Assembly (NCBI RefSeq): GCF_001579805.1 | Contig: NZ_CP014546.1 | Span: 1,178,001-1,242,000, forward strand | Direction: 5' to 3' | DNA from: Pseudomonas azotoformans | GTDB taxonomy: Bacteria; Pseudomonadota; Gammaproteobacteria; Pseudomonadales; Pseudomonadaceae | Length of the DNA stretch: 64,000 bases | Shown: positions 17,397-25,405 of the stretch, in pieces | How positions within the stretch are numbered: the first letter of the stretch is position 1 | Layout of the letters: each line of letters starts with the position of its first letter | Program-made: the position numbers and the translations under genes | The notes under the pieces: model-generated | The model's database searches: none | What the model was told of the DNA's origin: nothing | What the model saw: the letters and a program-made list of their open reading frames with translations, nothing else

Positions 17397-18043
17397 GTGA
17401 TTTTTCATTCTGGGACATCGTGCGCAACCTGCTCACGGGTCTGCAATGGACGCTGTTGCTGTCGCTGGTGGCGTTCATCGGTGGAGGCGTGATCGGTTTG
17501 CTGGTGATGACGATGCGCATCAGCCGCAAGGCCTTCCCGCGCAACCTGGCGCGCACCTATATCGAACTGTTCCAAGGCACGCCGCTGTTAATGCAGCTGT
17601 TCCTGGTGTTTTTCGGCATTGCCCTGCTCGGTGTGGATATCTCGCCCTGGCTGGCGGCGGCGATTGCCCTGACCTTGTTCACCAGCGCCTACCTCGCCGA
17701 AATCTGGCGCGGCTGTGTCGATTCCATCGCCCACGGCCAATGGGAAGCTTCGGCCAGCCTTGCACTTAACCCGCTTGAGCAACTGCGCTACGTGATCCTA
17801 CCCCAAGCGCTGCGGATTGCCGTCGCGCCCACCGTGGGGTTTTCGGTGCAGGTGGTCAAAGGCACCGCCGTGACCTCGATCATCGGCTTCACCGAACTGA
17901 CCAAGACCGGCGGCATGCTCGCCAACGCCACCTTCGAGCCCTTCATGGTCTACGGCTTGGTGGCCCTTGGTTACTTTTTGCTCTGCTACCCCTTGTCCCT
18001 CAGTGCGCGCTACCTGGAAAGGAGACTGCATGCCTCTGCTTAG
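17393..18043 (+). CDS. Amino acid ABC transporter permease 2
   Basis: 216 residues, same permease family. 'GLQWTLLLSLVAFIGGGVIG', 'YIELFQGTPLLMQLFLVFFG' and the loop 'EASASLALNPLEQLRYVILPQALR'. Start overlaps the stop of permease 1 (ATGA). It overlaps the ATPase start by 14 bases, so the operon is tightly coupled. Forms a heterodimeric channel with permease 1. Confidence 0.92.
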   Translation: MSDFSFWDIVRNLLTGLQWTLLLSLVAFIGGGVIGLLVMTMRISRKAFPRNLARTYIELFQGTPLLMQLFLVFFGIALLGVDISPWLAAAIALTLFTSAYLAEIWRGCVDSIAHGQWEASASLALNPLEQLRYVILPQALRIAVAPTVGFSVQVVKGTAVTSIIGFTELTKTGGMLANATFEPFMVYGLVALGYFLLCYPLSLSARYLERRLHASA

Positions 18044-18767
18044 AATTTCCGCCCTGCATAAGTATTACGGCGATCACCATGTACTCAAGGGCATCGACCT
18101 GAGCGTTGAAGAAGGCCAGGTGGTGGCGATCATCGGCCGCAGCGGTTCGGGCAAATCCACCTTGCTGCGCACCCTCAATGGCCTGGAGTCGATCAACGAC
18201 GGCGTGATCGAAGTCGATGGCGAATACCTTGATGCCGCCCGTGCCGACCTGCGCAGCCTGCGGCAGAAAGTCGGCATGGTGTTCCAGCAGTTCAACCTGT
18301 TCCCGCACCTGACGGTGGGCGAGAACGTCATGCTTGCGCCGCAGGTTGTGCAAAAAGTGCCGAAGGCCAAGGCGGCTCAATTGGCCAGGCAAATGCTGGA
18401 GCGCGTCGGGCTGGGTGAAAAGTTCGATGCCTTCCCCGATCGCCTGTCTGGCGGCCAGCAACAACGCGTGGCGATTGCACGCGCCTTGGCTATGTCGCCC
18501 AAGGTGCTGTTGTGCGATGAAATCACCTCGGCCCTCGACCCGGAACTGGTCAATGAAGTGCTCAGCGTGGTGCGCCAACTGGCCAAGGACGGCATGACCC
18601 TGATCATGGTGACCCACGAAATGCGCTTCGCCCGTGAAGTCGGCGACAAGCTGGTGTTCATGCACCAGGGCAAGGTGCACGAGGTGGGCGATCCCAAGGT
18701 GTTGTTTGCCAACCCGCAGACCGCCGAGCTGGCCAACTTTATCGGCTCTACGGAACAGCCGGGCTGA
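18030..18767 (+). CDS. Amino acid ABC transporter ATP-binding protein
   Basis: 245 residues. Walker A GRSGSGKST, Q-loop 'VGMVFQQFNLFPHLT', signature LSGGQQQRVAIARAL, Walker B 'VLLCDEITSALDP' and switch 'VTHEMRFAREV' as in GlnQ/HisP proteins. Start at 18030 follows GGAAAGGAG. The last 20 bases overlap the convergent pilus-cluster gene. Confidence 0.94.
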   Translation: MPLLRISALHKYYGDHHVLKGIDLSVEEGQVVAIIGRSGSGKSTLLRTLNGLESINDGVIEVDGEYLDAARADLRSLRQKVGMVFQQFNLFPHLTVGENVMLAPQVVQKVPKAKAAQLARQMLERVGLGEKFDAFPDRLSGGQQQRVAIARALAMSPKVLLCDEITSALDPELVNEVLSVVRQLAKDGMTLIMVTHEMRFAREVGDKLVFMHQGKVHEVGDPKVLFANPQTAELANFIGSTEQPG

Positions 18768-19278
18768 CCATTTCGAATTGGCCACGCCCCTCCAGCAGCA
18801 CCTCCCGACGTACCGAGAGGGCATCGGCCGGCAATTGAACCGCTATTTCCACCTGGGCCGTCAGCCGACGGCCCATCACCGGCGCACCGCCTGCGCTCGT
18901 CGATAACACACGCCCCGGTAACAGCTGCCCACTGGAGGCTTCATCGGGCTGCCACGATACCGGCCTGCCGTCGACCTGGGCCTGCCTCAGGTTCAAGGTA
19001 AAACGTCCTTGCCGACCAAACTGGAAGCCTTGGGCATCGGCGGCTACACCGCTGAAGCGCAGCGCCATCGCCGAAGGGTCCGTGCAAAGCACACTCAAAT
19101 GCAGCGTGCGTGGCGTGTCCAGCGTCATTGTCGCCCTGCCGGACGATGCTTGCGAAGGGCGAATCACCCCATAGTCGACCCGGGGCTCGCTCAGGGTCAT
19201 CCGGCAGTTTTCGGCCTGGGCCTGGCTCGTCACGAGGGCCGCCCACAACAGCCACAGGCTCTTACGCTTAGCGAACAT
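18748..19278 (-). CDS. Terminal fimbrial protein of DUF1120-type cluster
   Basis: 176 residues with a signal peptide ending near residue 22 (SQAQA). The mature part starts 'ENCRMTLSEPRVDYGVIRP', similar to the N-terminal pattern of secreted fimbrial subunits, with a conserved Cys pair (ENC..., VLC). Last gene of the pilus operon; its start at 19278 overlaps the usher stop by 11 bases, which indicates translational coupling. A minor or tip subunit is likely. Overlaps the end of the convergent ABC ATPase gene by 20 bases. Confidence 0.72.
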   Translation of the reverse strand: MFAKRKSLWLLWAALVTSQAQAENCRMTLSEPRVDYGVIRPSQASSGRATMTLDTPRTLHLSVLCTDPSAMALRFSGVAADAQGFQFGRQGRFTLNLRQAQVDGRPVSWQPDEASSGQLLPGRVLSTSAGGAPVMGRRLTAQVEIAVQLPADALSVRREVLLEGRGQFEMVSPAVP

Positions 19279-21784
19279 GGCACACCACCGGTGCGCTGTC
19301 GTAGAGTTTGTCATCGTCGGGCTCTTGCTCCGGGTTGACTTGCAGCACGCAGGATTTGGAGTCCGGCAGTGAAACCTTCAGGGTTTGCGGCCCATCGATA
19401 TTGCTCAGGAAAATCATGCCCTCACCCACTACGCTGGTTACAAAGCTGTTGCCTTCGCCGAACACCGCGGCACCTTGCGGCAGTGGTCGGCCCTCTTCGT
19501 CCTGGGCTTCAAGCAACAGACGACGGACTTTCACCACATCAAAATTGAGAATATTGACCGACCCCCGACCGGCAGCGAGCACCTTGGTGCCGTTTTTCAA
19601 GTCGACGCGCTTGGGCAACGACTGGGTCTGCACCTGCAGATGGTTGTTGCCGTAAGCCTGCAGCCCGGGGATCACCGCTTGGCCGCTGAAGTCGGTCCAT
19701 ACCGGCCCTTGGGGCGTCGAGACCTTGGCCGCTCCGATATCACCCACCGAGACGATGCCAAAAGTGTCCTGCACCGCATACGGCGAGAAGGTCACGCCGT
19801 GCTCATGGGCCACGATGCCACCTTGCAGTTGCCCGGAATAGTTGGTGTTCGACGGATCACGGTCGATGCCCAAGCTCACGCGGGTATACAGCGGCAAGAC
19901 GTCCACACGACCGCGCACGCTTTGCTCTCGCTCTTTCACATCCCGATCAACCCCGACTTCGTAATTCACATAGTCGTTGACCCGCTCGCTGAGGGCGGTG
20001 CCGGCATCCAGCCGGTCACCTCGACGACTGACGTAAGAACTCACACTCCGATCAGCCCCCAAGGGCACCGTGACCTGCAGCCTGACAGACGTGCCTTCGT
20101 CCAGCCGCTCATCGCGGCGGCCGCCTCGAACCGGCTCCAAGCGCCGAGGCTCGGTCGCCCCTACCTGAGCGTCGGCGATCAGTGCGACACCCACGCCGTT
20201 GAACGTGTTGTTCCACGAGGCAAAAAGGTGATCGCTGGATTGCCCGTCAAATTGCGAGCTACGGGTGAAACCGAGGGAGAAACCACCCAGGGACGGGGCC
20301 GCCCAGTTCAAACCTGCCGTGTACTGGCGCTTGAAACGCGCATCGAGGTTGTACCCCCGTGACGCCTGGCCCGCATCCAGTACCTCCCGGTAGCCGCGGC
20401 TCTGTGCCGAGGCACTCAGGTTGATATCCAGGTTGGCAAATAACGGCGTCCCCAAGGACAGCGTGCTACGCGCGCCGGACACCTCATCTTGAGCATCACG
20501 GGACAGGTTATGGCGCACGCCCACGTTCACCTGATGGAAAAACACACTGCTCAGGGAGCCGCCTGCCGACTGGTACTCGTCGGTACTCAGCAAACCGAAA
20601 CCCAGCGACGAGCGCTGGCCCAGCCCCCACGTGCCGCTACCCATGGCGACCACCGGGGAATCCTGGTTGTCGATGGCCGTTTCACGCACCTTGCCAAGGG
20701 AAAAATAGTACCCTGGCGCCACCGGAACCCCACCACGGAAGGACGCAGCGGGCACCACGAAACTGCGCTTTGCCCCACGCACGTCAATCACGCTCACGTC
20801 GAGGTCGCTGGTGCTGTTCAGCAAGGGCAAACCGGTCAGTCTGAACGGGCCTTCCGGCACCAGCGTAGAGTGGATCAATGCGCCCGACTGACGGACTTCG
20901 ACGCGTGACTGGCTTTGAGCCAGTCCTTCAACCACGACATTGCTGTCGCCCCCACCGGTGCGCTGCTGGCCATCCGGGAAGAACTGCAAGCCCGTCAGTT
21001 GTACACCGCCAAAGATAGGGTTGTTGCTGGAAATCTGCCCCATCTGGAAGGTCGACTGCAACGACGCGATATCACGCTGGGCATAGGCGTTCACCTGTTC
21101 GGTGCGCGACCTGCCATTGTCGGAAACATAAAACTGGCGGCTGCGTACAATCCAATTACCCAGGTTGAATCCTGCCTCGGTATAAGCCGATACGAAGCGA
21201 CTTGATCCACTGCGCGACTGGGTATCGAAACCCAATATGTCGTAGTTGAAGATGGCCGCCGCGCCACCCTGGGAAAAGTCCCCGGCCTCCCACTCCGGCG
21301 CACGCAGAGACTGGGTCGGCACAACCAACGTGACCTCATCGCTGCTGGGGCGCAGCCGCACCATGGTCGCCGGATACTCCCCAACGAAATCATGGCAAGC
21401 CTGGTCAGGGGTGATGCCCTCGCGCAACACCCTGGACGGCGTGACCAGACCGGCCTTGTCCAGCAGCGCCGGAGTGAAGCACAACTGGCCCTGGTAATCG
21501 AAACGGGCGTCAACCAACCCCAGCGGCGTACCATTGACTCGCAGTCCGACCACATGGACACCTTCGCGAAAGCGCGCTGCGCTGCGAAAGTATTCAGACA
21601 CCTGCGGATCAATCCCAAGGGAATTCAACGCGACCAGATCAAAACCTTGCCCCAGCCCAACCGCTGCGCTGGTGCCTGGCAGACTCCACAGCGTCGCAAG
21701 CCCCAATAGAACTCTGGAGCGAACCAGGGAAATAGTGCTCGGCACGCTATTGGCCGATCGACGGGTATGCCTGATCTTTTTCAT
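19268..21784 (-). CDS. Outer-membrane fimbrial usher
   Basis: 838 residues from the chosen start. Signal region ends near residue 40 ('GTSAAV'). The N-terminal periplasmic domain precedes a 24-strand barrel with an internal plug; 'GAKRSFVVPAASFRGGVPVAPGYYFSLGKVR' is the typical usher barrel region. The C-terminus has a Cys pair ('SCVLQV...VVCHVR') as in classical ushers. It accepts chaperone-subunit complexes and exports the pilus. The start at 21784 (MKKIRH) lies eight bases past the chaperone stop; an ATG six codons upstream is an alternative. Length is normal for ushers, so it looks intact. Confidence 0.9.
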   Translation of the reverse strand: MKKIRHTRRSANSVPSTISLVRSRVLLGLATLWSLPGTSAAVGLGQGFDLVALNSLGIDPQVSEYFRSAARFREGVHVVGLRVNGTPLGLVDARFDYQGQLCFTPALLDKAGLVTPSRVLREGITPDQACHDFVGEYPATMVRLRPSSDEVTLVVPTQSLRAPEWEAGDFSQGGAAAIFNYDILGFDTQSRSGSSRFVSAYTEAGFNLGNWIVRSRQFYVSDNGRSRTEQVNAYAQRDIASLQSTFQMGQISSNNPIFGGVQLTGLQFFPDGQQRTGGGDSNVVVEGLAQSQSRVEVRQSGALIHSTLVPEGPFRLTGLPLLNSTSDLDVSVIDVRGAKRSFVVPAASFRGGVPVAPGYYFSLGKVRETAIDNQDSPVVAMGSGTWGLGQRSSLGFGLLSTDEYQSAGGSLSSVFFHQVNVGVRHNLSRDAQDEVSGARSTLSLGTPLFANLDINLSASAQSRGYREVLDAGQASRGYNLDARFKRQYTAGLNWAAPSLGGFSLGFTRSSQFDGQSSDHLFASWNNTFNGVGVALIADAQVGATEPRRLEPVRGGRRDERLDEGTSVRLQVTVPLGADRSVSSYVSRRGDRLDAGTALSERVNDYVNYEVGVDRDVKEREQSVRGRVDVLPLYTRVSLGIDRDPSNTNYSGQLQGGIVAHEHGVTFSPYAVQDTFGIVSVGDIGAAKVSTPQGPVWTDFSGQAVIPGLQAYGNNHLQVQTQSLPKRVDLKNGTKVLAAGRGSVNILNFDVVKVRRLLLEAQDEEGRPLPQGAAVFGEGNSFVTSVVGEGMIFLSNIDGPQTLKVSLPDSKSCVLQVNPEQEPDDDKLYDSAPVVCHVR

Positions 21785-21791
21785 AGGCCCG

Positions 21792-22487
21792 TCAATCCGC
21801 ATCAACCGTAACGGGCGCGCGGTAACTGTCCACCGTAAACCCGTAGACCGTGGCCGGCTTGATCTCCACGGCCACCACTCCCGCCACCGGGCTTGCCGAC
21901 GAGAGCGTCAGCACTTCACCTGGCAGGATGTAGGTTCGCGGCAACGTTGCCACGCTTGCCTGTGGGTGCAGCTGAACTTCCATCCCCATGCGCACGACGT
22001 AAGCGCTGTTGTTGTGGACCTTCAACTGATCCCCTTCACGCTTCCATGTCAGTAGCTGCCAGGGCGCATCATGTTTGGGCAAGCCTTTGGGGTGCAGGAT
22101 CAATGGCAGGCTTTGGCGCAGAGTGATACCAATGGTCGCACCGCCGGGTGCACGTGCTTCGGGAATACCTTCAAAGGACACTCGTTTCAGACGCTGGGTC
22201 TTGAGCGGTTGCTTTGCGGTACTGATAAAGCGGACAAGTTGGGTGTCGCCCGCTTCAACCCGCGTAATCGGGGGCGTTACGATCAGCAAGGGTTCCGGAT
22301 CTTCGGGTAGGTTTAATATGACCGAATGAAGCAACGCAGGACCAGGGTCCGTATTTTTGACGTTAAGCGTCGCCTCACCCTCTTCTTCATTCAAAATGAC
22401 AACGGTTGTCTCGGGCTGCATTCCGTCCGCTACTGCCATACCGCACAAAAAAAGGCACAAGCTTATATAGCGCAGCAACGACATCAT
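21792..22487 (-). CDS. PapD-like periplasmic pilus chaperone
   Basis: 231 residues with a signal peptide ending about residue 21 (CGMAVADG). The mature protein has two immunoglobulin-like domains: 'TTVVILNEEEGEATLNVKNTDPGPALLHSVI', then 'LLIVTPPITRVEAGDTQLVRFI' (the F1-G1 donor region), 'KRVSFEGIPE' (variant of the RxxxxxxxxIP motif), and 'ITLRQSLPLILHPKGLP' (strong match to the chaperone signature). Start chosen at the ATG-ATG pair at 22487. Separated from the subunit gene by a 135-base gap containing a long hairpin. Confidence 0.9.
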   Translation of the reverse strand: MMSLLRYISLCLFLCGMAVADGMQPETTVVILNEEEGEATLNVKNTDPGPALLHSVILNLPEDPEPLLIVTPPITRVEAGDTQLVRFISTAKQPLKTQRLKRVSFEGIPEARAPGGATIGITLRQSLPLILHPKGLPKHDAPWQLLTWKREGDQLKVHNNSAYVVRMGMEVQLHPQASVATLPRTYILPGEVLTLSSASPVAGVVAVEIKPATVYGFTVDSYRAPVTVDAD

Positions 22488-22561
22488 GATTATTGATAGA
22501 GCATTCACCGATTTTCCCCACAGCCATAAAGTCGAACACCAACAAACGCACACGTTAAAAC

Positions 22562-22609
22562 AGCCGACACTTAACAAAGGCAGGCGAGCACCGTTGCCTC
22601 ATGTCGGCT
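22562..22609 (-). terminator. Interrupted hairpin between pilin and chaperone genes
   Basis: AGCCGACA (22562-22569) pairs with TGTCGGCT (22602-22609), and inside it AGGCA (22578-22582) pairs with TGCCT (22595-22599). On the minus strand the outer arm is followed by GTTTTAA. It lies 14 bases after the pilin stop. It may be a partial terminator or 3' mRNA stabiliser that gives more pilin than chaperone and usher. Confidence 0.45.
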
Positions 22610-22622
22610 ATTAATGACGTAC

Positions 22623-23273
22623 TTAGATGTAATCCACTGACAGACTGGTGCGACCATCCAGCGTCACATCACGGGTCAGGTCCAAGTCCTGGGTGCGGTT
22701 GATAACGGCTTTTACTTCAAGCGTGCCTGTAAGACTGGTGATGGATGCAGGTACCGCAGTGGTACCGCTTCGCCACGAATACTGGACAGGCGATTGGGCG
22801 ACTACACCGTCACTATTCTGCCAGGACGCCCCCTGACTGCTACGCATGATAGGGCTCAGGGCGCCGCTGGACGATTGCAGGTTTTTGAGCGTAACGGAGT
22901 ACCCACCGGTACGCTTGCCGTTGGCGAGGCCCAGGCCGTAGTTCTGCGCCTCGCTGAACCCGGCACCGAGGATGCCTGTCACCTTGCTGGCGGGTTGCAG
23001 GTCGGTCAGTGCCACTCGAAACTGCGCCGGCGCTTGGCCGCAATTGATGTTCAAACCCACCGTTTTCGCTACAAGTGGAGTGAACTGTGTCGGCGACAAG
23101 CTTGCGGCGGGAATTGTCTGGTAATCGACGACGCCGCTGCCGGCGAGGCTGAGGTTGCAAGCCACCGGCTTAATAGTCCCTCGTACAACCAGTTCAGCAA
23201 CATTCGTTGCATGAGCCCCAATACTTGCGGCCAAGCAAAGAGCACCCATGGTCACACCAAGCATTTTCTTCAT
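22623..23273 (-). CDS. DUF1120-type major fimbrial subunit
   Basis: 216 residues with a signal peptide ending near residue 22 (GAHA). The mature start 'TNVAELVVRGTIKPVACNLSLAGSGVVDYQTIPAASLS' fits the DUF1120 pattern, with a Cys in 'PVAC' and a second in 'LNINCGQAPAQFRVAL' that probably form a disulfide. It is acidic-to-neutral, with Ser/Thr-rich beta strands. Start chosen at ATG 23273 (MKKML); a TTG two codons upstream is possible. First gene of the operon pilin - chaperone - usher - tip. Preceded by a 444-base AT-rich region likely holding its promoter and silencing sites. Confidence 0.85.
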   Translation of the reverse strand: MKKMLGVTMGALCLAASIGAHATNVAELVVRGTIKPVACNLSLAGSGVVDYQTIPAASLSPTQFTPLVAKTVGLNINCGQAPAQFRVALTDLQPASKVTGILGAGFSEAQNYGLGLANGKRTGGYSVTLKNLQSSSGALSPIMRSSQGASWQNSDGVVAQSPVQYSWRSGTTAVPASITSLTGTLEVKAVINRTQDLDLTRDVTLDGRTSLSVDYI

Positions 23274-23717
23274 ATTCAACCTGTCATCTGTAATGAGTAG
23301 GTGAATTTACGATGATCGAAAGTTTCGACCATAAATAAATAACACCACGGCGAAATTGCCGAATGACAGTCTGTGGCTTTGACACCTCGTTAATGAATCA
23401 GAGAACACGCCAATAAATGTGGGAGGCGTAAAAATAAAAAGTGGGCCAAACCTAAGTACCGAGTAGGTTTAAACTAAAATCCGATAAGCCAATAACTTCC
23501 ACCGCGTAGGCAAAGTCGTAAATACTACAACTACAATCAGTCGTTAATAACTCCTACAAAGATAATCTCAACTTCTCTTTAAACTTAGAAAACCGCCCTA
23601 CAGTTCCCACAAGAATCCCTCACAGACACCCGCAGAAAAATTACCGAAGCAGTACGCGTTGGCACCAAAGGTCGATCGTGGCACGATGGCTGGGTTATCG
23701 ACCGAGACCCCCTTACC
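23274..23717. other. AT-rich intergenic region between pilus operon and ppx, 444 bp
   Basis: Divergent region with the AT-richest sequence of this half of the window. It contains a palindrome TCGAAA-G-TTTCGA at 23316-23328, some 45 bases upstream of the pilin start, and a shorter CGGC...GCCG dyad at 23348-23361. The composition fits a promoter region bound by MvaT-type silencers, which is inference. No gene or RNA was recognised. Confidence 0.4.
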
Positions 23718-25220
23718 ATGCCGCAATCCCAAGCCAAGAATCTGTCCCTGATCGCCGCCATCGACCTGGGCTCCAACAGCTTTCACATGGTCGTGGCCAA
23801 GGCCCAGAACGGCGAAATCCGCATCCTTGAGCGGCTCGGCGAGAAAGTGCAACTGGCTGCCGGCATCGACGACGAGCGCCAGCTCAATGAAGAATCCATG
23901 CAGCGCGGGCTCGATTGCCTCAAGCGATTTGCCCAGTTGATCAACGGCATGCCCCTGGGCGCCGTGCGAATCGTCGGCACCAACGCGTTGCGCGAAGCGC
24001 GCAACCGTGGCGAATTCATCCGCCGCGCCGAGGAGATTCTTGGGCATCCCGTCGAAGTCATCTCCGGTCGTGAAGAGGCCCGTCTTATCTATCTAGGCGT
24101 GTCCCACACCCTGGCCGACACCCCCGGCAAACGCCTGGTCGCCGACATCGGCGGCGGAAGTACCGAATTCATCATTGGGCAAAGATTCGAGCCTTTGTTG
24201 CGCGAAAGCCTGCAGATGGGCTGCGTCAGCTACACCCAACGCTACTTCAAGGACGGCAAGATCACCCCGGCGCGCTACGCCCAGGCCTATACGGCGGCGC
24301 GGCTGGAGATCATGAGCATCGAGCACGCCCTGCACCGCCTGACGTGGGATGAAGCCATCGGCTCGTCCGGCACCATTCGCGCCATCGGTCTGGCCCTGAA
24401 AGCCGGCGGCCATGGCACCGGCGAAGTGAATGCCGAAGGCTTGGCGTGGCTCAAGCGCAAGCTGTTCAAGCTGGGGGACGCCGAGAAAATCGACTTCGAT
24501 GGCATCAAGCCCGATCGCCGCACCATTTTCCCGGCCGGCCTGGCGATTCTCGAGGCGATCTTCGACGCCCTTGAGCTGCAACGCATGGACCACTGTGACG
24601 GCGCCCTGCGCGAAGGCGTGCTTTATGACCTGCTGGGTCGCCACCATCACGAAGACGTGCGTGAGCGCACGCTCACCTCGTTGATGGAGCGTTATCACGT
24701 CGACCTGGAACAAGCCGCCCGCGTCGAGCGCAAAGCCCTGCACGCCTTCGACCAGGTGGCCGAGGACTGGGACCTGGAGGACGGCGTCTGGCGCGAGCTG
24801 CTGGGCTGGGCCGCCAAGGTGCATGAAGTAGGCCTGGACATCGCCCACTATCATTACCACAAGCACGGCGCCTACCTGATCGAGCACTCGGACCTGGCCG
24901 GTTTCTCCCGCGAAGACCAGCAAATGCTCGCGCTGTTGGTACGCGGCCATCGCCGTAACATCCCCAAGGATAAATTCGCTGAATTCGGTGATGAAGGCAT
25001 CAAGCTGATCCGCCTGTGCGTGCTGCTGCGCTTTGCGATCCTGTTCCACCACATTCGTGGCACCCAGGAAATGCCCCAGGTGACCCTGCGCGCCAATGGC
25101 GACAGCCTGGATGTGGTGTTCCCGAAAGGCTGGCTGGATGAAAACCAGTTGACCCAGGCGGACTTTGCCCAGGAAGCGGAGTGGCTGACGCGGGTGGGGT
25201 TTAGCCTGAACCTGCGCTAA
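23718..25220 (+). CDS. ppx: Exopolyphosphatase Ppx/GppA
   Basis: 500 residues. Ppx removes terminal phosphates from polyphosphate; family members also act on pppGpp. Actin-like ATPase fold with '[17 protein letters not shown]' (phosphate 1), '[13 protein letters not shown]', '[18 protein letters not shown]' and '[14 protein letters not shown]'. The C-terminal half is the HD-like helical region with '[26 protein letters not shown]'. Start with weak ribosome site. Convergent with ppk across a REPIN. The pair sets cellular polyphosphate levels from opposite strands, not as an operon. Confidence 0.96.
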   Translation: MPQSQAKNLSLIAAIDLGSNSFHMVVAKAQNGEIRILERLGEKVQLAAGIDDERQLNEESMQRGLDCLKRFAQLINGMPLGAVRIVGTNALREARNRGEFIRRAEEILGHPVEVISGREEARLIYLGVSHTLADTPGKRLVADIGGGSTEFIIGQRFEPLLRESLQMGCVSYTQRYFKDGKITPARYAQAYTAARLEIMSIEHALHRLTWDEAIGSSGTIRAIGLALKAGGHGTGEVNAEGLAWLKRKLFKLGDAEKIDFDGIKPDRRTIFPAGLAILEAIFDALELQRMDHCDGALREGVLYDLLGRHHHEDVRERTLTSLMERYHVDLEQAARVERKALHAFDQVAEDWDLEDGVWRELLGWAAKVHEVGLDIAHYHYHKHGAYLIEHSDLAGFSREDQQMLALLVRGHRRNIPKDKFAEFGDEGIKLIRLCVLLRFAILFHHIRGTQEMPQVTLRANGDSLDVVFPKGWLDENQLTQADFAQEAEWLTRVGFSLNLR

Positions 25221-25247
25221 CGCGATCTAACGAGCGGCGGGCTTGCT

Positions 25248-25382
25248 GTGGTGAGCGGGCTTGCCCCGCGCTGGGCTGCGAAGCAGCCCTAAAGCCAAAC
25301 GCCGCATTCTGCCTGACAGAATGCGGTGTTTTTATTGGGGCGGCTTCGCCACCCAACGCGGGGCAAGCCCGCTCGCCACACA
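25248..25382. repeat. REPIN-type inverted repeat element (copy 1)
   Basis: Arms of 23 bases at 25248-25270 and 25360-25382 match as inverted repeats with one mismatch; the core is GAGCGGGCTTGCCCCGCG. Inside are a GGGCTG/CAGCCC hairpin (25273-25289), a terminator-like hairpin and a small GGCG/CGCC hairpin. Nearly the same layout recurs at 51547-51681. Lies between the convergent stops of ppx and ppk. Confidence 0.85.
25302..25332 (+). terminator. Terminator-like hairpin inside REPIN copy 1
   Basis: CCGCATTCTG, loop CCTGA, CAGAATGCGG followed by TGTTTTT: ten perfect base pairs and a T-run on the plus strand. Would stop ppx transcripts. The equivalent hairpin of copy 2 has a different stem sequence but the same loop. 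Confidence 0.65.
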
Positions 25383-25405
25383 AGCCTGCTCATACAAACC
25401 GCTAC

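Noticed and set aside
18000..18824. 274-residue minus-strand frame over the ABC ATPase gene
   Set aside because: Plus strand has all ABC motifs; the antisense frame is compositional.
24093..25052. 319-residue minus-strand frame over ppx
   Set aside because: Shadow of ppx; no start signal and no domain.
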